Below, in pieces: positions 29,819 to 39,394 of a stretch of DNA of 64,000 bases (its first letter is position 1; each line of letters opens with the position of its first letter). A model generated the notes under the pieces. The model saw only the letters and a program-made list of their open reading frames with translations, was not told the DNA's origin and did no database searches. The stretch is from Ectothiorhodospiraceae bacterium (GTDB lineage Bacteria; Pseudomonadota; Gammaproteobacteria; HK1): NCBI GenBank assembly GCA_024234875.1, contig JACKNM010000020.1, forward strand, positions 24,532 to 88,531, given 5' to 3'. Position numbers and translations under genes: made by a program.

Positions 29819-30310
29819 TCAGACCCGCAGCGCCTTCTCGCCGCGGCCGATTCCGAGCGCGCCCGAGCGCACCACCTCGAGGATGATGCGGCGGTCGAGC
29901 ACGTCGAGGAAGGCATCGAGCTTCTCGCCGGTGCCGGTGACCTCGATGATGTAGGAGGTCGCGGTGACGTCGAGCACGTGGGCGCGGAAGATGTCGCAGA
30001 GCCGCTTCACCTCGTCGCGCGAGTCACCGGTGGCGCGAACCTTGACGAGCATGATCTCGCGCTCGACGTGGCTCGACTCGGTGATGTCGAGCAACTTCAC
30101 CACGTCGACCAGCTTGTTCAACTGCTTGGTGATCTGCTCGATGATCTCGCCGGAGCCCGAGGTCACCAGCGTCATCCGCGAGACGGTGGCGTCCTCCGTC
30201 GGCGCGACGGTGAGGGACTCGATGTTGTAGCCACGCGCGGAGAACAGCCCGGCAACGCGGGAGAGTGCTCCCGGCTCGTTCTCGAGGAGCATGGAGATGA
30301 TGTGGCGCAC
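29819..30310 (-). CDS. ilvN: Acetolactate synthase small (regulatory) subunit
   Basis: 163 residues from a GTG. N-terminal ACT domain (HIISMLLENEPGALSRVAGLFSARGYNIESLTVAPT) and the C-terminal small-subunit domain (HVEREIMLVKVRA). It binds valine and gives feedback control to the large subunit. The GTG at 30310 is chosen because VRHIISMLLENE aligns with the family N-terminus and AGAGGAAA lies upstream. Confidence 0.95.
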   Translation of the reverse strand: MRHIISMLLENEPGALSRVAGLFSARGYNIESLTVAPTEDATVSRMTLVTSGSGEIIEQITKQLNKLVDVVKLLDITESSHVEREIMLVKVRATGDSRDEVKRLCDIFRAHVLDVTATSYIIEVTGTGEKLDAFLDVLDRRIILEVVRSGALGIGRGEKALRV

Positions 30311-30363
30311 GGCGCGATTTCCTCTGGCGTCGGGAGAGCGGGCGGGTCGTCCTCGACCTTCGG

Positions 30364-32091
30364 TCAGGCGAGCTCGCGGTCCCGGCACAGCGCCGACAGC
30401 AGCATCTCGTTCTGGCCCTTACCCGACATCATCATCGGGTAGACGTTCTCGGTCGGGTCGGTGATGACGTCGAGGAAGACGAGACGGTCGCGCATCGCGA
30501 AGGCATCGCGCAGCGCGCCCTCGACGTCCTCGGGCTTCTCCACCCGGACCCCGACGTGGCCGAAGCTCTCGGTGAGCTTGGCGAAGTCCGGCAGCGAGTC
30601 GAGGTACGAGTGCGACTCACGGCTCTCGTACATGAACTCCTGCCACTGGCGGACCATCCCGAGATAGCCGTTGTTCAGGTTGACCACCTTGATCGGGAGC
30701 CCGTACTGCTTGGCAGTGGCGAGCTCCTGGATGCACATGACGATGCTGCCCTCGCCGGTCACGCAGGCGACGGTCGCATCGGGATGTGCGAACTGGACGC
30801 CCATCGCCGCGGGCAGGCCGAAGCCCATCGTGCCGAGTCCGCCGGAGTTGATCCAGCGCCGCGGCTTGTCGAACGGATAGAACTGCGCCGCCCACATCTG
30901 GTGCTGGCCGACGTCGGAGGCGATGTAGGCATCGCCGCCGGTCACCTCGTAGAGCTTCTGCACCACGTACTGCGGCTTGATCCGCGGCCCGGTGCGGTCG
31001 TAACGCAGGCATTCGATGCTCTGCCACTCGCGGATCTGACGCCACCACTGCTCGACCGCGGCGCGGTCGGGCTCGCGGCTGGACTCGGCCAGCATCGCGT
31101 TCATGTCGCGCAGCACACTGCGCACCGAGCCGACGATCGGCACCTGGACCTTCACGGTCTTGGCGATCGACGCCGGGTCGATGTCGATGTGGATGATCTT
31201 GGCGCCGGGGCAGAACTTCTTGACGTCCCCGACCACCCGGTCGTCGAAGCGCGCACCGATGGCCAGCAGCACGTCGCAGTTGTGCATGGCCATGTTCGCC
31301 TCGTAGGTCCCGTGCATGCCGAGCATGCCGACGAAGAGCCTGTCCGTCGCCGGGTAGCCACCGAGCCCCATGAGGGTGTTGGTGATCGGGAAACCGAGGT
31401 GCTGGGTGAGGGTCCGCAGCTCCTCGGCCGCGTCGTCGAGGACCACCCCGCCGCCGGTGTAGATCATCGGACGCTTGGCGCCGAGGAGCAGATCGATGGC
31501 CTTGCGAATCTGACCCGAGTGACCGCGGGTCACCGGGCTGTACGAGCGCATGGTGATGTCGCGCGGGTACTCGTACGGAATCTTGATGTCGGGATGGGTC
31601 ACGTCCTTCGGCACGTCCACCACCACCGGGCCCGGGCGGCCGGTGGTCGCGACGTAGAACGCCTTCTTCAGGGTGACCGCGAGGTCGTGCACGTCCTTGA
31701 CCAGGAAATTGTGCTTAACGCAGGGTCGGGTGATGCCGATACAGTCGACTTCCTGGAACGCGTCGCTACCGATGGCGTTGGTCGGGACCTGGCCGGTGAT
31801 GACCACCATCGGGATCGAGTCCATGTACGCGGTGGCGATGCCGGTCACCGCGTTGGTCGCCCCGGGCCCCGAGGTGACCAGGACGACACCCGGCTTGCCG
31901 GTGGCGCGGGCATAGCCGTCGGCCATGTGGGTCGCGCCCTGCTCGTGCCGGACGAGAATGTGGCGAATGTAGTTCTGCTTGTAGAGCGCGTCGTAGATGT
32001 GGAGGACCGCCCCTCCGGGGTACCCGAAGATGATCTCCACGCCCTCGTCCTTGAGGAACTGCATTATGATCTCTGCGCCCGAGAGCTCCAC
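30364..32091 (-). CDS. ilvB: Acetolactate synthase large (catalytic) subunit
   Basis: 575 residues from a GTG preceded by GGGAGA. It begins VELSGAEIIMQFLKDEG; FGYPGGAVLHIYD and RHEQGATHMADGYAR hold the catalytic Glu; GEGSIVMCIQELATAKQYGLPIKVVNLNN is the thiamine-diphosphate motif (here GEGS in place of the usual GDGS). It condenses two pyruvates to acetolactate with ThDP and FAD. An open frame extends far upstream but shows no family similarity. Could equally be named ilvI or ilvG. Confidence 0.95.
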   Translation of the reverse strand: MELSGAEIIMQFLKDEGVEIIFGYPGGAVLHIYDALYKQNYIRHILVRHEQGATHMADGYARATGKPGVVLVTSGPGATNAVTGIATAYMDSIPMVVITGQVPTNAIGSDAFQEVDCIGITRPCVKHNFLVKDVHDLAVTLKKAFYVATTGRPGPVVVDVPKDVTHPDIKIPYEYPRDITMRSYSPVTRGHSGQIRKAIDLLLGAKRPMIYTGGGVVLDDAAEELRTLTQHLGFPITNTLMGLGGYPATDRLFVGMLGMHGTYEANMAMHNCDVLLAIGARFDDRVVGDVKKFCPGAKIIHIDIDPASIAKTVKVQVPIVGSVRSVLRDMNAMLAESSREPDRAAVEQWWRQIREWQSIECLRYDRTGPRIKPQYVVQKLYEVTGGDAYIASDVGQHQMWAAQFYPFDKPRRWINSGGLGTMGFGLPAAMGVQFAHPDATVACVTGEGSIVMCIQELATAKQYGLPIKVVNLNNGYLGMVRQWQEFMYESRESHSYLDSLPDFAKLTESFGHVGVRVEKPEDVEGALRDAFAMRDRLVFLDVITDPTENVYPMMMSGKGQNEMLLSALCRDRELA

Positions 32092-32340
32092 CGCGATATC
32101 TCCCAACAGACCTGGCCAGCGGTCCTCGACCGGCGATTCGCCACCGAGACCACTCGGGAACGGGCGCCCCGTCCGGCGCTCGCCACGGTCACGAGGCGAT
32201 GCCCGGTCGTCACCCACCTCGGGGGTCACCTCGAGGAGTGGGCGCGCACGCGCGCGAGGAGCCAGCAAAAGAATGCGCCAAGCTACTCGATGAGTCGTCG
32301 GGAGGTCAAGGAAGCAGGTCGCCGAGCCGCCCGCGACGGT

Positions 32341-32369
32341 CTGAAAACCGGCATTCCCGCGTCTATAGT
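32341..32369 (+). promoter_or_regulatory. Candidate sigma-70 promoter of the DUF4124 gene
   Basis: CTGAAA and TATAGT separated by 17 bp. The -10 is close to consensus in an otherwise G+C-rich gap (32092-32406), with a predicted start near 32376, about 30 nt before the ATG. The rest of that gap must hold the ilvB promoter on the other strand; none could be picked out. Confidence 0.55.
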
Positions 32370-32406
32370 TACCGCCAGCGCAGCCGAGACTCCCTTGGAG
32401 CATCCC

Positions 32407-32862
32407 ATGTCCCGAGTCACCACCATCGCCGTCGCGCTCGCCCTCGCCACCGCCGTGGCGTCGAGCCCGGCGCTCGCCAAGCTCTACAAGTGGGTGGACG
32501 AGAACGGCAACGTCACCTACTCCGAGCGCAAGCCACCGGACACCAAGGCGCAGGAGATCGAGCTGCGTGGCGTGAAGCCGGCGAACCCCGATGCCGCCAG
32601 CGAGCTCGAGGATCTGCGCGACCGCAGCGACGCCTCCCGCAAGGATCGTGAGTTCGCCCGTACCGTGGCCGAGGAGCAGCGCGAGCGCGACGAGCGAATC
32701 AAGAAGAACTGCGAGATCGCGCGGGAGAACATGCGGGTGCTCGAGAACGCGCCGCGAGTCCAGGCCACCGACGACAAGGGCAACCCCTACTTCCTCGACC
32801 CGTCGCAGACCGAGTCCCGCAAGGCGGAGACCGCGCAGCAGATCCAGCAATACTGCAACTGA
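32407..32862 (+). CDS. DUF4124 domain periplasmic protein
   Basis: 151 residues. A clean signal peptide (ends ASSPALA) is followed by KLYKWVDENGNVTYSERKPPD, the hallmark of DUF4124. The rest is a charged, probably coiled-coil region (RKDREFARTVAEEQRERDERI) with two Cys (NCEIAR and the terminal QYCN) that may form a disulfide. Function unknown for the family. GGAG lies just before the ATG. Single gene followed by proS. Confidence 0.88.
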   Translation: MSRVTTIAVALALATAVASSPALAKLYKWVDENGNVTYSERKPPDTKAQEIELRGVKPANPDAASELEDLRDRSDASRKDREFARTVAEEQRERDERIKKNCEIARENMRVLENAPRVQATDDKGNPYFLDPSQTESRKAETAQQIQQYCN

Positions 32863-33059
32863 GCCTCCGGGGCCGCGTTCCGAGGGGACGGGCACCGCCT
32901 GGCGGCGGAGCCCGCAGACATGCTCGGGACAGGCCAGTCCCCGACCCACCTCCCCGCCACCGGCGCTGCCCGCCGGGGCATCGCGCGGGCTAGAATCCGG
33001 AGCCTGCCGCGCGCGGCGCGGCGACACCCTCAGATGTCCAAGCTCCGGAGACCGCCCGC

Positions 33060-34778
33060 ATGCGCGTGACCCAGACCCTGCTCGCCACCCTGAAGGAGAA
33101 CCCGGCCGACGCCGAGGTGGTGAGCCACCAGCTCATGCTGCGCGCGGGCCTCATCCGGGGACTCGCCTCCGGCCTCTACACCTGGCTGCCACTCGGCATG
33201 CGCACCCTGCGCAAGGTCGAGCGCATCGTGCGCGAGGAGATGGACGGCGCCGGGGCGCAGGAGGTGTTCATGCCGGCGGTGCAGCCGGCGGAGCTGTGGG
33301 AGGAGTCGGGTCGCTGGGGGAACTTCGGCCCGGAGCTGCTGCGCATTCGCGATCGCCACGACCGCGAGTTCTGCATCGGCCCGACCCACGAGGAGGTCAT
33401 CACCGATCTGGCTCGGCGCGAGATCCGCAGCTACCGGCAGCTGCCGCTGAACCTCTACCAGATCCAGACCAAGTTCCGTGACGAGATCCGCCCGCGCTTC
33501 GGCGTGATGCGCTCGCGCGAGTTCATCATGAAGGACGCCTACTCCTTCGACCTCGGCCTCGAGCAGCACCAGGCGAGCTACCAGGCGATGTACGACGCCT
33601 ACTCGCGGATCTTCGCCCGCATGGGCCTGGACTTCCGGGTCGTCGAGGCCGACTCCGGCGCCATCGGCGGCAGCCGCTCGCACGAGTTCCACGTGCTGGC
33701 GGCCTCCGGCGAGGACGCCATCGCGTTCAGCCCCGGCGGCTTCGCCGCCAACGTGGAGATGGTGCCGTGCGCGGCGCCGAAGACGGCCCGCCCGGCCCCG
33801 GGGGTGGCGATGCGCACCGTCCCGACGCCGGGCGTGCACACCATCGCCGAGCTGGCCACGAGTCTCGACGTCGCGCCCGCCGCCTGCCTGAAGACGCTGT
33901 TGGTCGAGGGGTCTGACGGCGGGCTCGTCGCGCTGTGCCTGCGCGGTGACCACGACCTGAACGTGATCAAGGCCGGGCGCCTCGCCGAGGTCGCGACCCC
34001 GGTCACCTTCGCGCGCCCCGAGCGCATCCGCGAGGTGGTCGGCTGCTCGCCCGGCTCGTTGGGGCCGGTGGGCTTGCCGATCGCGGTGATCGCGGATCAC
34101 GCGGCGGCGGCGCTCGGTGGCTTCGTGTGCGGCGCGAACCGCGATGGCGAGCACCTCGCCGACGTCGCCTGGGAGCGCGACCTGCCGGCGCCGGCGACCG
34201 CCGATCTCCGCAACGCGGTGGAGGGCGATCCGAGCCCGGACGGCAGCGGGGCGTTGTCGATCGCCCGCGGCATCGAGGTCGGGCACGTGTTCCAGCTCGG
34301 CACCAAGTACAGCGAGTCGATGGGCGCGGCGGTGCTCGACGAGCAGGGGCAGTCGACCAGCCTGTTCATGGGGTGCTACGGCATCGGGGTGACGCGGGTG
34401 GTCGCGGCCGCGATCGAGCAGAACCACGACGAGGCGGGGATCGTCTGGCCGACGGCGCTCGCGCCGTTCCACGTCACGGTGCTGCCGATGAACATGCACA
34501 AGTCCCACCGGTTGCGCGATGCGGTCGACACGCTCTACGAGCAACTGGTCGAGGCCGGGCTCGAGGTGCTGCTCGACGACCGCTCGGTCCGCCCGGGCGT
34601 GATGTTCGCCGACGCCGATCTGATCGGTATCCCCTACCGCCTGATCCTCGGCGAGCGTGGGCTCGACGCCGGTCAGATCGAGCTCAAGCTGCGCCGCGGC
34701 GGCGAGGTCGAGACCATCCCCCTGGCCGACGCGGCGCGGATCGTCGCCGACCGGGTGGCCGAGGATCTCGCGGGCTGA
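33060..34778 (+). CDS. proS: Prolyl-tRNA synthetase (bacterial type)
   Basis: 572 residues. The class II core is visible: motif 1 region with GLYTWLPLGMRTLRKVE, motif 2 FRDEIRPRFGVMRSREFIMKDAYSF and motif 3 MGCYGIGVTR. The insertion (editing) domain, about residues 225-390, is present (KTLLVEGSDGGLVALCLRGDHDLN). The C-terminal anticodon-binding domain follows. A TAGAAT hexamer at 32991 may be its -10. Confidence 0.97.
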   Translation: MRVTQTLLATLKENPADAEVVSHQLMLRAGLIRGLASGLYTWLPLGMRTLRKVERIVREEMDGAGAQEVFMPAVQPAELWEESGRWGNFGPELLRIRDRHDREFCIGPTHEEVITDLARREIRSYRQLPLNLYQIQTKFRDEIRPRFGVMRSREFIMKDAYSFDLGLEQHQASYQAMYDAYSRIFARMGLDFRVVEADSGAIGGSRSHEFHVLAASGEDAIAFSPGGFAANVEMVPCAAPKTARPAPGVAMRTVPTPGVHTIAELATSLDVAPAACLKTLLVEGSDGGLVALCLRGDHDLNVIKAGRLAEVATPVTFARPERIREVVGCSPGSLGPVGLPIAVIADHAAAALGGFVCGANRDGEHLADVAWERDLPAPATADLRNAVEGDPSPDGSGALSIARGIEVGHVFQLGTKYSESMGAAVLDEQGQSTSLFMGCYGIGVTRVVAAAIEQNHDEAGIVWPTALAPFHVTVLPMNMHKSHRLRDAVDTLYEQLVEAGLEVLLDDRSVRPGVMFADADLIGIPYRLILGERGLDAGQIELKLRRGGEVETIPLADAARIVADRVAEDLAG

Positions 34779-34781
34779 CCC

Positions 34782-35369
34782 GTGGTGGTCGGGGCGCGGA
34801 CCCGAATCGTCCTCGCCGGGGCGCTCGCCACCGGGCTCTGCGCGAGCACCACCCTGGCTGCCACCATCGAGCGCCCGGACGACACGCTCCGGGCGCTGCT
34901 CATCGAGGCCATCGCGCACGCCGACAGCTTCGAGGACCGCTTCGACGCCGAGGTCTGGCTGATGGACATGTCCGGCCGGCTCTCGGCGCGGATGCCCGAC
35001 CCGCGTGAGCGGCTCGTACTGCTACGCCACGTGCACCGCGAGGCGAGTCGAACCGGCCTTCCACCCGAGCTCGTGCTCGCGGTGATCGAGGTCGAGAGCA
35101 ACTTCGACCGCTTCGCCATCTCCGAGGCCGGCGCGCGAGGGCTGATGCAGATCATGCCGTTCTGGCTCGACGAGATCGGGCGTCCGAACGACAACCTGTT
35201 CCACGTCGCGACCAACCTGCGCTTCGGATGCACCATCCTGCGCCACTACCTCGACCGCGAGCGCGGCCGGCTCGGGCGCGCGCTCGCGCGCTACAACGGC
35301 AGCCTCGGCAAGACGTGGTATCCCGAGCGGGTGTTCCGTGCCATGCGGGTGCGCTGGTTCACGCCCTGA
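34782..35369 (+). CDS. Lytic transglycosylase (SLT domain)
   Basis: 195 residues from a GTG three bases after the proS stop. Signal peptide (LAGALATGLCASTTLAA), then a compact SLT domain with the catalytic Glu in VIEVESNFDRFAISEAGARGLMQIM and the closing ALARYNGSLGKTWYPERVF. It cleaves the peptidoglycan glycan strand with formation of 1,6-anhydroMurNAc. Placement directly after proS on the same strand also occurs in other Gammaproteobacteria (from memory). Confidence 0.9.
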   Translation: MVVGARTRIVLAGALATGLCASTTLAATIERPDDTLRALLIEAIAHADSFEDRFDAEVWLMDMSGRLSARMPDPRERLVLLRHVHREASRTGLPPELVLAVIEVESNFDRFAISEAGARGLMQIMPFWLDEIGRPNDNLFHVATNLRFGCTILRHYLDRERGRLGRALARYNGSLGKTWYPERVFRAMRVRWFTP

Positions 35370-35388
35370 GCCGGGAGTGCAGGAGCGC

Positions 35389-35694
35389 TCAGCGCGTGGT
35401 GAAGCCGGCCGGTGGCTCCGCGTCGACCGGCTCGCAGGCGACCGCGGTGACCTTCGCGAGCGGCGGCCCTCGGTGCAGCCAGGTCTGCAAGGCATCGAGT
35501 GCGGCGGCCGGGCCGCAGGCGAGGACCTCGACCCGTCCGTCGGACAGGTTCACCGCGTGGCCGGTCAACCCGAGGCCGCGTGCGCGATCGCGCGTCGAGG
35601 CCCGGAACCAGACCCCCTGCACGCGCCCCGAGACCATGTACCGCCGGCACTCCACCAGCTCCGCGCGCCCGCCGGCGTCGGCCGAGCCGGTCAC
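35389..35694 (-). CDS. acyP: Acylphosphatase
   Basis: 101 residues. Signature YMVSGRVQGVWFRASTRDRA (residues 19-38) with the catalytic Arg and GLTGHAVNLSDGRVEV with the catalytic Asn. It hydrolyses acyl phosphates. A GTG start overlaps the upstream gene's stop by four bases (GTGA). Confidence 0.93.
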   Translation of the reverse strand: MTGSADAGGRAELVECRRYMVSGRVQGVWFRASTRDRARGLGLTGHAVNLSDGRVEVLACGPAAALDALQTWLHRGPPLAKVTAVACEPVDAEPPAGFTTR

Positions 35695-36200
35695 CGTAGC
35701 GCCGCCCGACCGCGCTCGAGCGCCGCGAGCGCCGCCGCGTCCTCGCCGGCGCTGGCCGCCGAGCGCGCCTCGGCGAGGGCCGCGCGCGCGGCGCCGAGAT
35801 CGCGTCCTCCGCCCTCGGCGTCACGAATTGCCTCGGCGAGAGCCGTCACCCCCCGCGAGACCTCCCCGGCGCGAAGTGCGTTGGCATGCGCTGCCTCGGC
35901 GTCGCGCCGGGCGACGCGGTAATCACCCTGCTCGATCGACGCGACCGCGCGGGCGAGCGCCTGCTCCGCCTCGCGCAAGGTGCGCGGCACCACCTGCTCC
36001 GCCCCCGCATCGCGGGCGGCGCGAATGGCGAGGCGGGCATCACTCATCTCCTGGGTCGGCAAGGCGGCACAACCGCCCAACGCCGCCGCCGAGACGAGCA
36101 GCACGGCCCGCAGCGAGGCGCACCCCGACCACCGCCGCGCGGCGGAAGGCCAGAGGGATGGAGAGGAATTCGCTCTCGAGGCGGGCACCGAATGCGTCAC
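35691..36200 (-). CDS. DUF4398-type small lipoprotein
   Basis: 169 residues from a GTG. Lipobox LGGC with the lipidated Cys at residue 44, then an alanine-rich, charged helix (ARDAGAEQVVPRTLREAEQALARAVAS). The pattern matches DUF4398 lipoproteins, whose role in the envelope is unknown. The n-region before the hydrophobic core is unusually long; no better start codon is available. The gap to arsC (36201-36494) shows only a TACAAT hexamer at 36424. Confidence 0.7.
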   Translation of the reverse strand: MTHSVPASRANSSPSLWPSAARRWSGCASLRAVLLVSAAALGGCAALPTQEMSDARLAIRAARDAGAEQVVPRTLREAEQALARAVASIEQGDYRVARRDAEAAHANALRAGEVSRGVTALAEAIRDAEGGGRDLGAARAALAEARSAASAGEDAAALAALERGRAALR

Positions 36201-36494
36201 CTGGCAGGGGCCGGCGACGCTAGCATCGGCTCGCGAATCGTGTCAACGCGGCCCGGCGCGGGCGCTCGCCCACCCGACGTTCGCCGTGGTCGCACCACTC
36301 CGCCACCACCACGAGGGCCGCCTCGAGGCGAAAAACCAGATGGACTTTCAATGGATTACCGCCTCCTCGCCAGCGGCGGGCGACGCCGGGCGCCGACGCG
36401 TCCCGAGGCCGTCGCGAGGTGTCTACAATGCGCGCCTTCGGTGCCGCGCCACGCGGGCGCCGAGCCGCTCCGCAGTCACCGAGGAACCGCGACG

Positions 36495-36842
36495 ATGGAC
36501 GTGACCATCCTCCACAACCCGCGCTGCAGCAAGTCGCGGGCAACCCTCGCCCTGCTCGAGGCCCGCGGCATCCGGCCGACGGTCGTCGAGTACCTGAAGA
36601 CCCCGCCGTCGACCACCGAGCTGCGCCGAATCCTCGCGCTGCTCGGCCTCGCGCCGCGCGACCTCATGCGCAAGAAGGAGGCGCCCTACGCCGAGCTCGG
36701 GCTCGACGACCCCTCGCTCGACGCCGATGCCCTGCTCGCGGCGATGCACGACCACCCGATCCTCATCGAGCGCCCGGTGGTCCTCGCCAACGGCAAGGCC
36801 GCCCTCGGCCGGCCTCCCGAGCAAGTCCTCGAGATCCTCTGA
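36495..36842 (+). CDS. ArsC/Spx-family arsenate reductase-like protein (YfgD type)
   Basis: 115 residues. Begins MDVTILHNPRCSKSRATLALLE with the catalytic Cys at residue 11; PPSTTELRRIL and DHPILIERPVVLANGKAALGRPPE follow. The family uses glutaredoxin to reduce arsenate, but the YfgD subgroup is found outside ars operons and its true substrate is unclear. A TACAAT -10-like hexamer lies at 36424-36429 and GAGG before the ATG. The arsC-wrbA-hda-DUF2066-purM order matches Pseudomonas, except that a permease gene usually found between wrbA and hda is missing (from memory). Confidence 0.85.
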   Translation: MDVTILHNPRCSKSRATLALLEARGIRPTVVEYLKTPPSTTELRRILALLGLAPRDLMRKKEAPYAELGLDDPSLDADALLAAMHDHPILIERPVVLANGKAALGRPPEQVLEIL

Positions 36843-36847
36843 CACCG

Positions 36848-37453
36848 ATGGCAGAGATCCTGGTCCTCTACTACAGCCGCCACGGTAACGTCGCGCGCAT
36901 GGCGCGCCTGGTGGCGCGAGGTGTCGAATCGGTCGCCGGGGCGACCGCGCGCCTGCGCACCGTGCCATCGGTCTCGCCGGTGACCGAGGCCACCGCCCCG
37001 CCGGTTCCGGACAGTGGCCCACCGTACTGCACGCAGCACGATCTGACCGCGTGCGACGGCCTGGCACTCGGCAGTCCGACCCGATTCGGCGCCATGGCCG
37101 CACCGTTGAAGGCCTTCCTCGAGACCACCAGCGCGCAGTGGCTGTCCGGCACGCTGGCCGGCAAGCCGGGCGGCGTGTTCACCTCCACCGCGAGCCTGCA
37201 CGGGGGGCAGGAGACGACGCTGCTCGGGATGATGATCCCGCTGCTCCATCACGGGATGGTGATCGTCGGGCTGCCGTACTCCGAGCCGGAGCTGAGCCAG
37301 ACCACCAGCGGGGGCACTCCGTACGGTCCGAGCCACGTCGCCGGTGCCGACGCGAGCCGCGCCGTCGACGCGACCGAGGCCCGACTCTGCGAGGCGCTCG
37401 GTGCCCGCATCGCACGCGTCGCGATTGCGCTGAGCCACGGCCCCTGCCGGTAG
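36848..37453 (+). CDS. wrbA: WrbA-type NAD(P)H:quinone oxidoreductase
   Basis: 201 residues, flavodoxin fold. FMN phosphate loop YYSRHGNVARMARL, GLALGSPTRFGAMAAPLKAFLE, and FTSTASLHGGQETTLLGMMIPLLHHGM. The family carries out two-electron reduction of quinones and protects against oxidative stress. Starts five bases after arsC, so probably cotranscribed. The TAG stop lies in the head of a REP-like repeat. Confidence 0.9.
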   Translation: MAEILVLYYSRHGNVARMARLVARGVESVAGATARLRTVPSVSPVTEATAPPVPDSGPPYCTQHDLTACDGLALGSPTRFGAMAAPLKAFLETTSAQWLSGTLAGKPGGVFTSTASLHGGQETTLLGMMIPLLHHGMVIVGLPYSEPELSQTTSGGTPYGPSHVAGADASRAVDATEARLCEALGARIARVAIALSHGPCR

Positions 37454-37487
37454 GGGCGGGTCCCCGGGCGCGCCCGAACCCCGCCTG
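37450..37487 (+). repeat. REP-like palindrome, GTAGGGGCGG class
   Basis: Starts GTAGGGGCGGGT and ends with CCCGAACCCCGCC, partly complementary (GGCGGG with CCCGCC). A second member of this class lies at 54377-54402 on the other strand. The wrbA stop codon TAG is part of the head. Confidence 0.45.
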
Positions 37488-37560
37488 CCGCGACGCCCGT
37501 CGGCGCGGATCGCGGCGGACGGTGCGGCCACCGGACATCGCTGCCCGGCGTGGACCGACC

Positions 37561-38304
37561 CTATCCCTCGCCCGGCTCGCCTCGCGCCATCACCTCGCGG
37601 ACGAAGGGAACGGTGAGCTGGCGCCGAGCCGCCAGGGCCTCCCGGTCGAGCCGGTCGAGGAGCCCGACCAGCGCCGGCAGGTCGCGGCTGTGGCGTTGCA
37701 GCACGTAGCGGCCGACATCGTCGTCGATGCGCAGCCCCCGGGTCAGCGCGTGTCGGCGAAGCGCCGCCAGACGGGTCGCGTCGTCGAGAGGACGCAGCCG
37801 GAGCACCAGCGCCGCCGCGAACCGCGATGCCAGGTCGGGCAGGGAGAAGCCACAGGCAGACGGCGCCGCCGCCGCCGTCAGCACCAGGGTGCGGGCGCCG
37901 GCGTCGAGCGCGTTGAAGAGATGGAACAGGGCCTCTTCCCACTGCGCGGCCCCGGCCACGCGGTCGACATCGTCGATGCAGACGAGGTCGAGTGCGCCGA
38001 GCCCGTCGAGGATGGCGGGCGCGAGTGATGCGGCGCCCGCCAGCGGTACGACCCCGACGCGACGGTCGTGCTCGGCCGCGCGCGCGCAGCAGGCCTCGAG
38101 CAGGTGCGACTTGCCGCTGCCCGGGCTGCCCCAGACGAACACGACCCGTCGTCCGGCACCCGCTGCAACCGCCTCCAGAGTGCGCGCCGCCTCGGCGTTC
38201 GGGCCCGGCTCGAAGGTCGCGAAGCGCCCGCCGGAGCGCCACCGCAGCAGCAGGGGAAGCTGCTCGGGACGCCCGTCGCGAGTGGTCGCGTTCGACACTG
38301 GCAT
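37561..38304 (-). CDS. hda: DnaA-homologue Hda, regulatory inactivator of DnaA
   Basis: 247 residues, AAA+ protein without a DNA-binding domain IV. It begins with a clamp-binding-like EQLPLLLRW stretch (residues 14-22); Walker A is GSPGSGKSHLL, Walker B LVCIDDVD, and the sensor/lid part is RGLRIDDDVGRYVLQRHSRDLPAL. With the loaded beta clamp it stimulates ATP hydrolysis by DnaA after initiation. Upstream on the same strand is the DUF2066 gene, its usual neighbour. Confidence 0.9.
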   Translation of the reverse strand: MPVSNATTRDGRPEQLPLLLRWRSGGRFATFEPGPNAEAARTLEAVAAGAGRRVVFVWGSPGSGKSHLLEACCARAAEHDRRVGVVPLAGAASLAPAILDGLGALDLVCIDDVDRVAGAAQWEEALFHLFNALDAGARTLVLTAAAAPSACGFSLPDLASRFAAALVLRLRPLDDATRLAALRRHALTRGLRIDDDVGRYVLQRHSRDLPALVGLLDRLDREALAARRQLTVPFVREVMARGEPGEG

Positions 38305-38344
38305 GGGGTTCGGCGCTGGATGGCGGGGCGACGGTGCCCGCCGC

Positions 38345-39394
38345 TCACCGTATCAGACGCAGGCGCAACCGGCCGTCGGCCGCGAGCTCGCCGTCCGGCA
38401 CGACCACGCCGCCGAGCGCCGCGAGCTGGCGCAGACGCTCGGCGCCACCGCGCGCCTCGACGTCCAGCCACAGTCGATCGTCGCCCATGCGCACCACCGA
38501 CACCGCGGACACCCCATCCATGGCCTCGAGATGACGCATGACCCGCGCGTAGTGCTCGAGCGACGAGACGCCGGCGACCTCGACCGACACCGTGCTCGCC
38601 TCCAGCGGCGCGCTCGCCGCACCGGAGTAACGCGCGGCGAGTCGATCGGCCATCGCGTCCGCCACTTCCTGCATCAGCAGCTCGGGTACCGCCGCCGTCA
38701 CCTCGAACCGCTCCACCGCGTCGGGGAGCCTGAGCACGAACCGCCCGGCCCAGCCGGCGGACACCGCACGCATCCGTCCCGCGAGGGTCGCCTCGGTCTG
38801 ATAGCGCGCGCTCGCCTCGCGAAGCGCCTCGTCCTTCCCCGCCCAGACGCCCTCGGCATCGACCCGCATCCGGTCCTCGAGGTCGAGCAGCGGCATCACC
38901 ACCGGCAGACCGCGGTCGGCCGCGCTCGAAACCAGGGCGGTGGCGAGCGTCGGCTCCTCGTCGGCCCCGACCAGTCGACGCTCACCGTCGCGCTCGATGG
39001 CGAGCCAGGCGGTCATCGACGGCCGCACGCGCCCCCACACCGGCAGCCCGGCCTCGGCCAGCAACCTGTCGACCAGCTCCGGGTCGAAGCGCGCCCACAA
39101 ACGTGATGCCGCACCGCCCTGGCGCTGCTCGAACTGCTGCACGAAGCGCCCCGGCGTCCCCACCGCCTCGGCGATCGCCGGCGCGTCACCGAGCTCGCGC
39201 CGGCCACTGACCTTGACCAGCACCGCGCGCAGGGCACGTCCGAGCGCCTCGACGTGGGCTGCCTCGCCCTCGGCGGTGATCGGCGCCTCGGCGTCGTACA
39301 GGTCGAGGACCTCCACTGCATGCGCGGGGATGGCGCAGGCGAGGGCGACCGCCGGCAGCAGCCGACGCAAGCAGGAACGGACGAGGTCGAGCAT
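38345..39394 (-). CDS. DUF2066 exported protein
   Basis: 349 residues. Signal peptide ending in AIPAHA, then VEVLDLYDAEAPI and RALRAVLVKVSGRRELG, characteristic of DUF2066. Function unknown; it is conserved divergently from purM and upstream of hda in Gammaproteobacteria, as here. No catalytic motif seen. Confidence 0.85.
   Translation of the reverse strand: MLDLVRSCLRRLLPAVALACAIPAHAVEVLDLYDAEAPITAEGEAAHVEALGRALRAVLVKVSGRRELGDAPAIAEAVGTPGRFVQQFEQRQGGAASRLWARFDPELVDRLLAEAGLPVWGRVRPSMTAWLAIERDGERRLVGADEEPTLATALVSSAADRGLPVVMPLLDLEDRMRVDAEGVWAGKDEALREASARYQTEATLAGRMRAVSAGWAGRFVLRLPDAVERFEVTAAVPELLMQEVADAMADRLAARYSGAASAPLEASTVSVEVAGVSSLEHYARVMRHLEAMDGVSAVSVVRMGDDRLWLDVEARGGAERLRQLAALGGVVVPDGELAADGRLRLRLIR

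Noticed and set aside
30364..33027. Very long 5' extension of ilvB
   Set aside because: The extension is Arg/Gly/Val-rich and unlike any acetolactate synthase, and it runs antisense across the DUF4124 gene, which has a signal peptide and promoter; the GTG at 32091 fits the family N-terminus.
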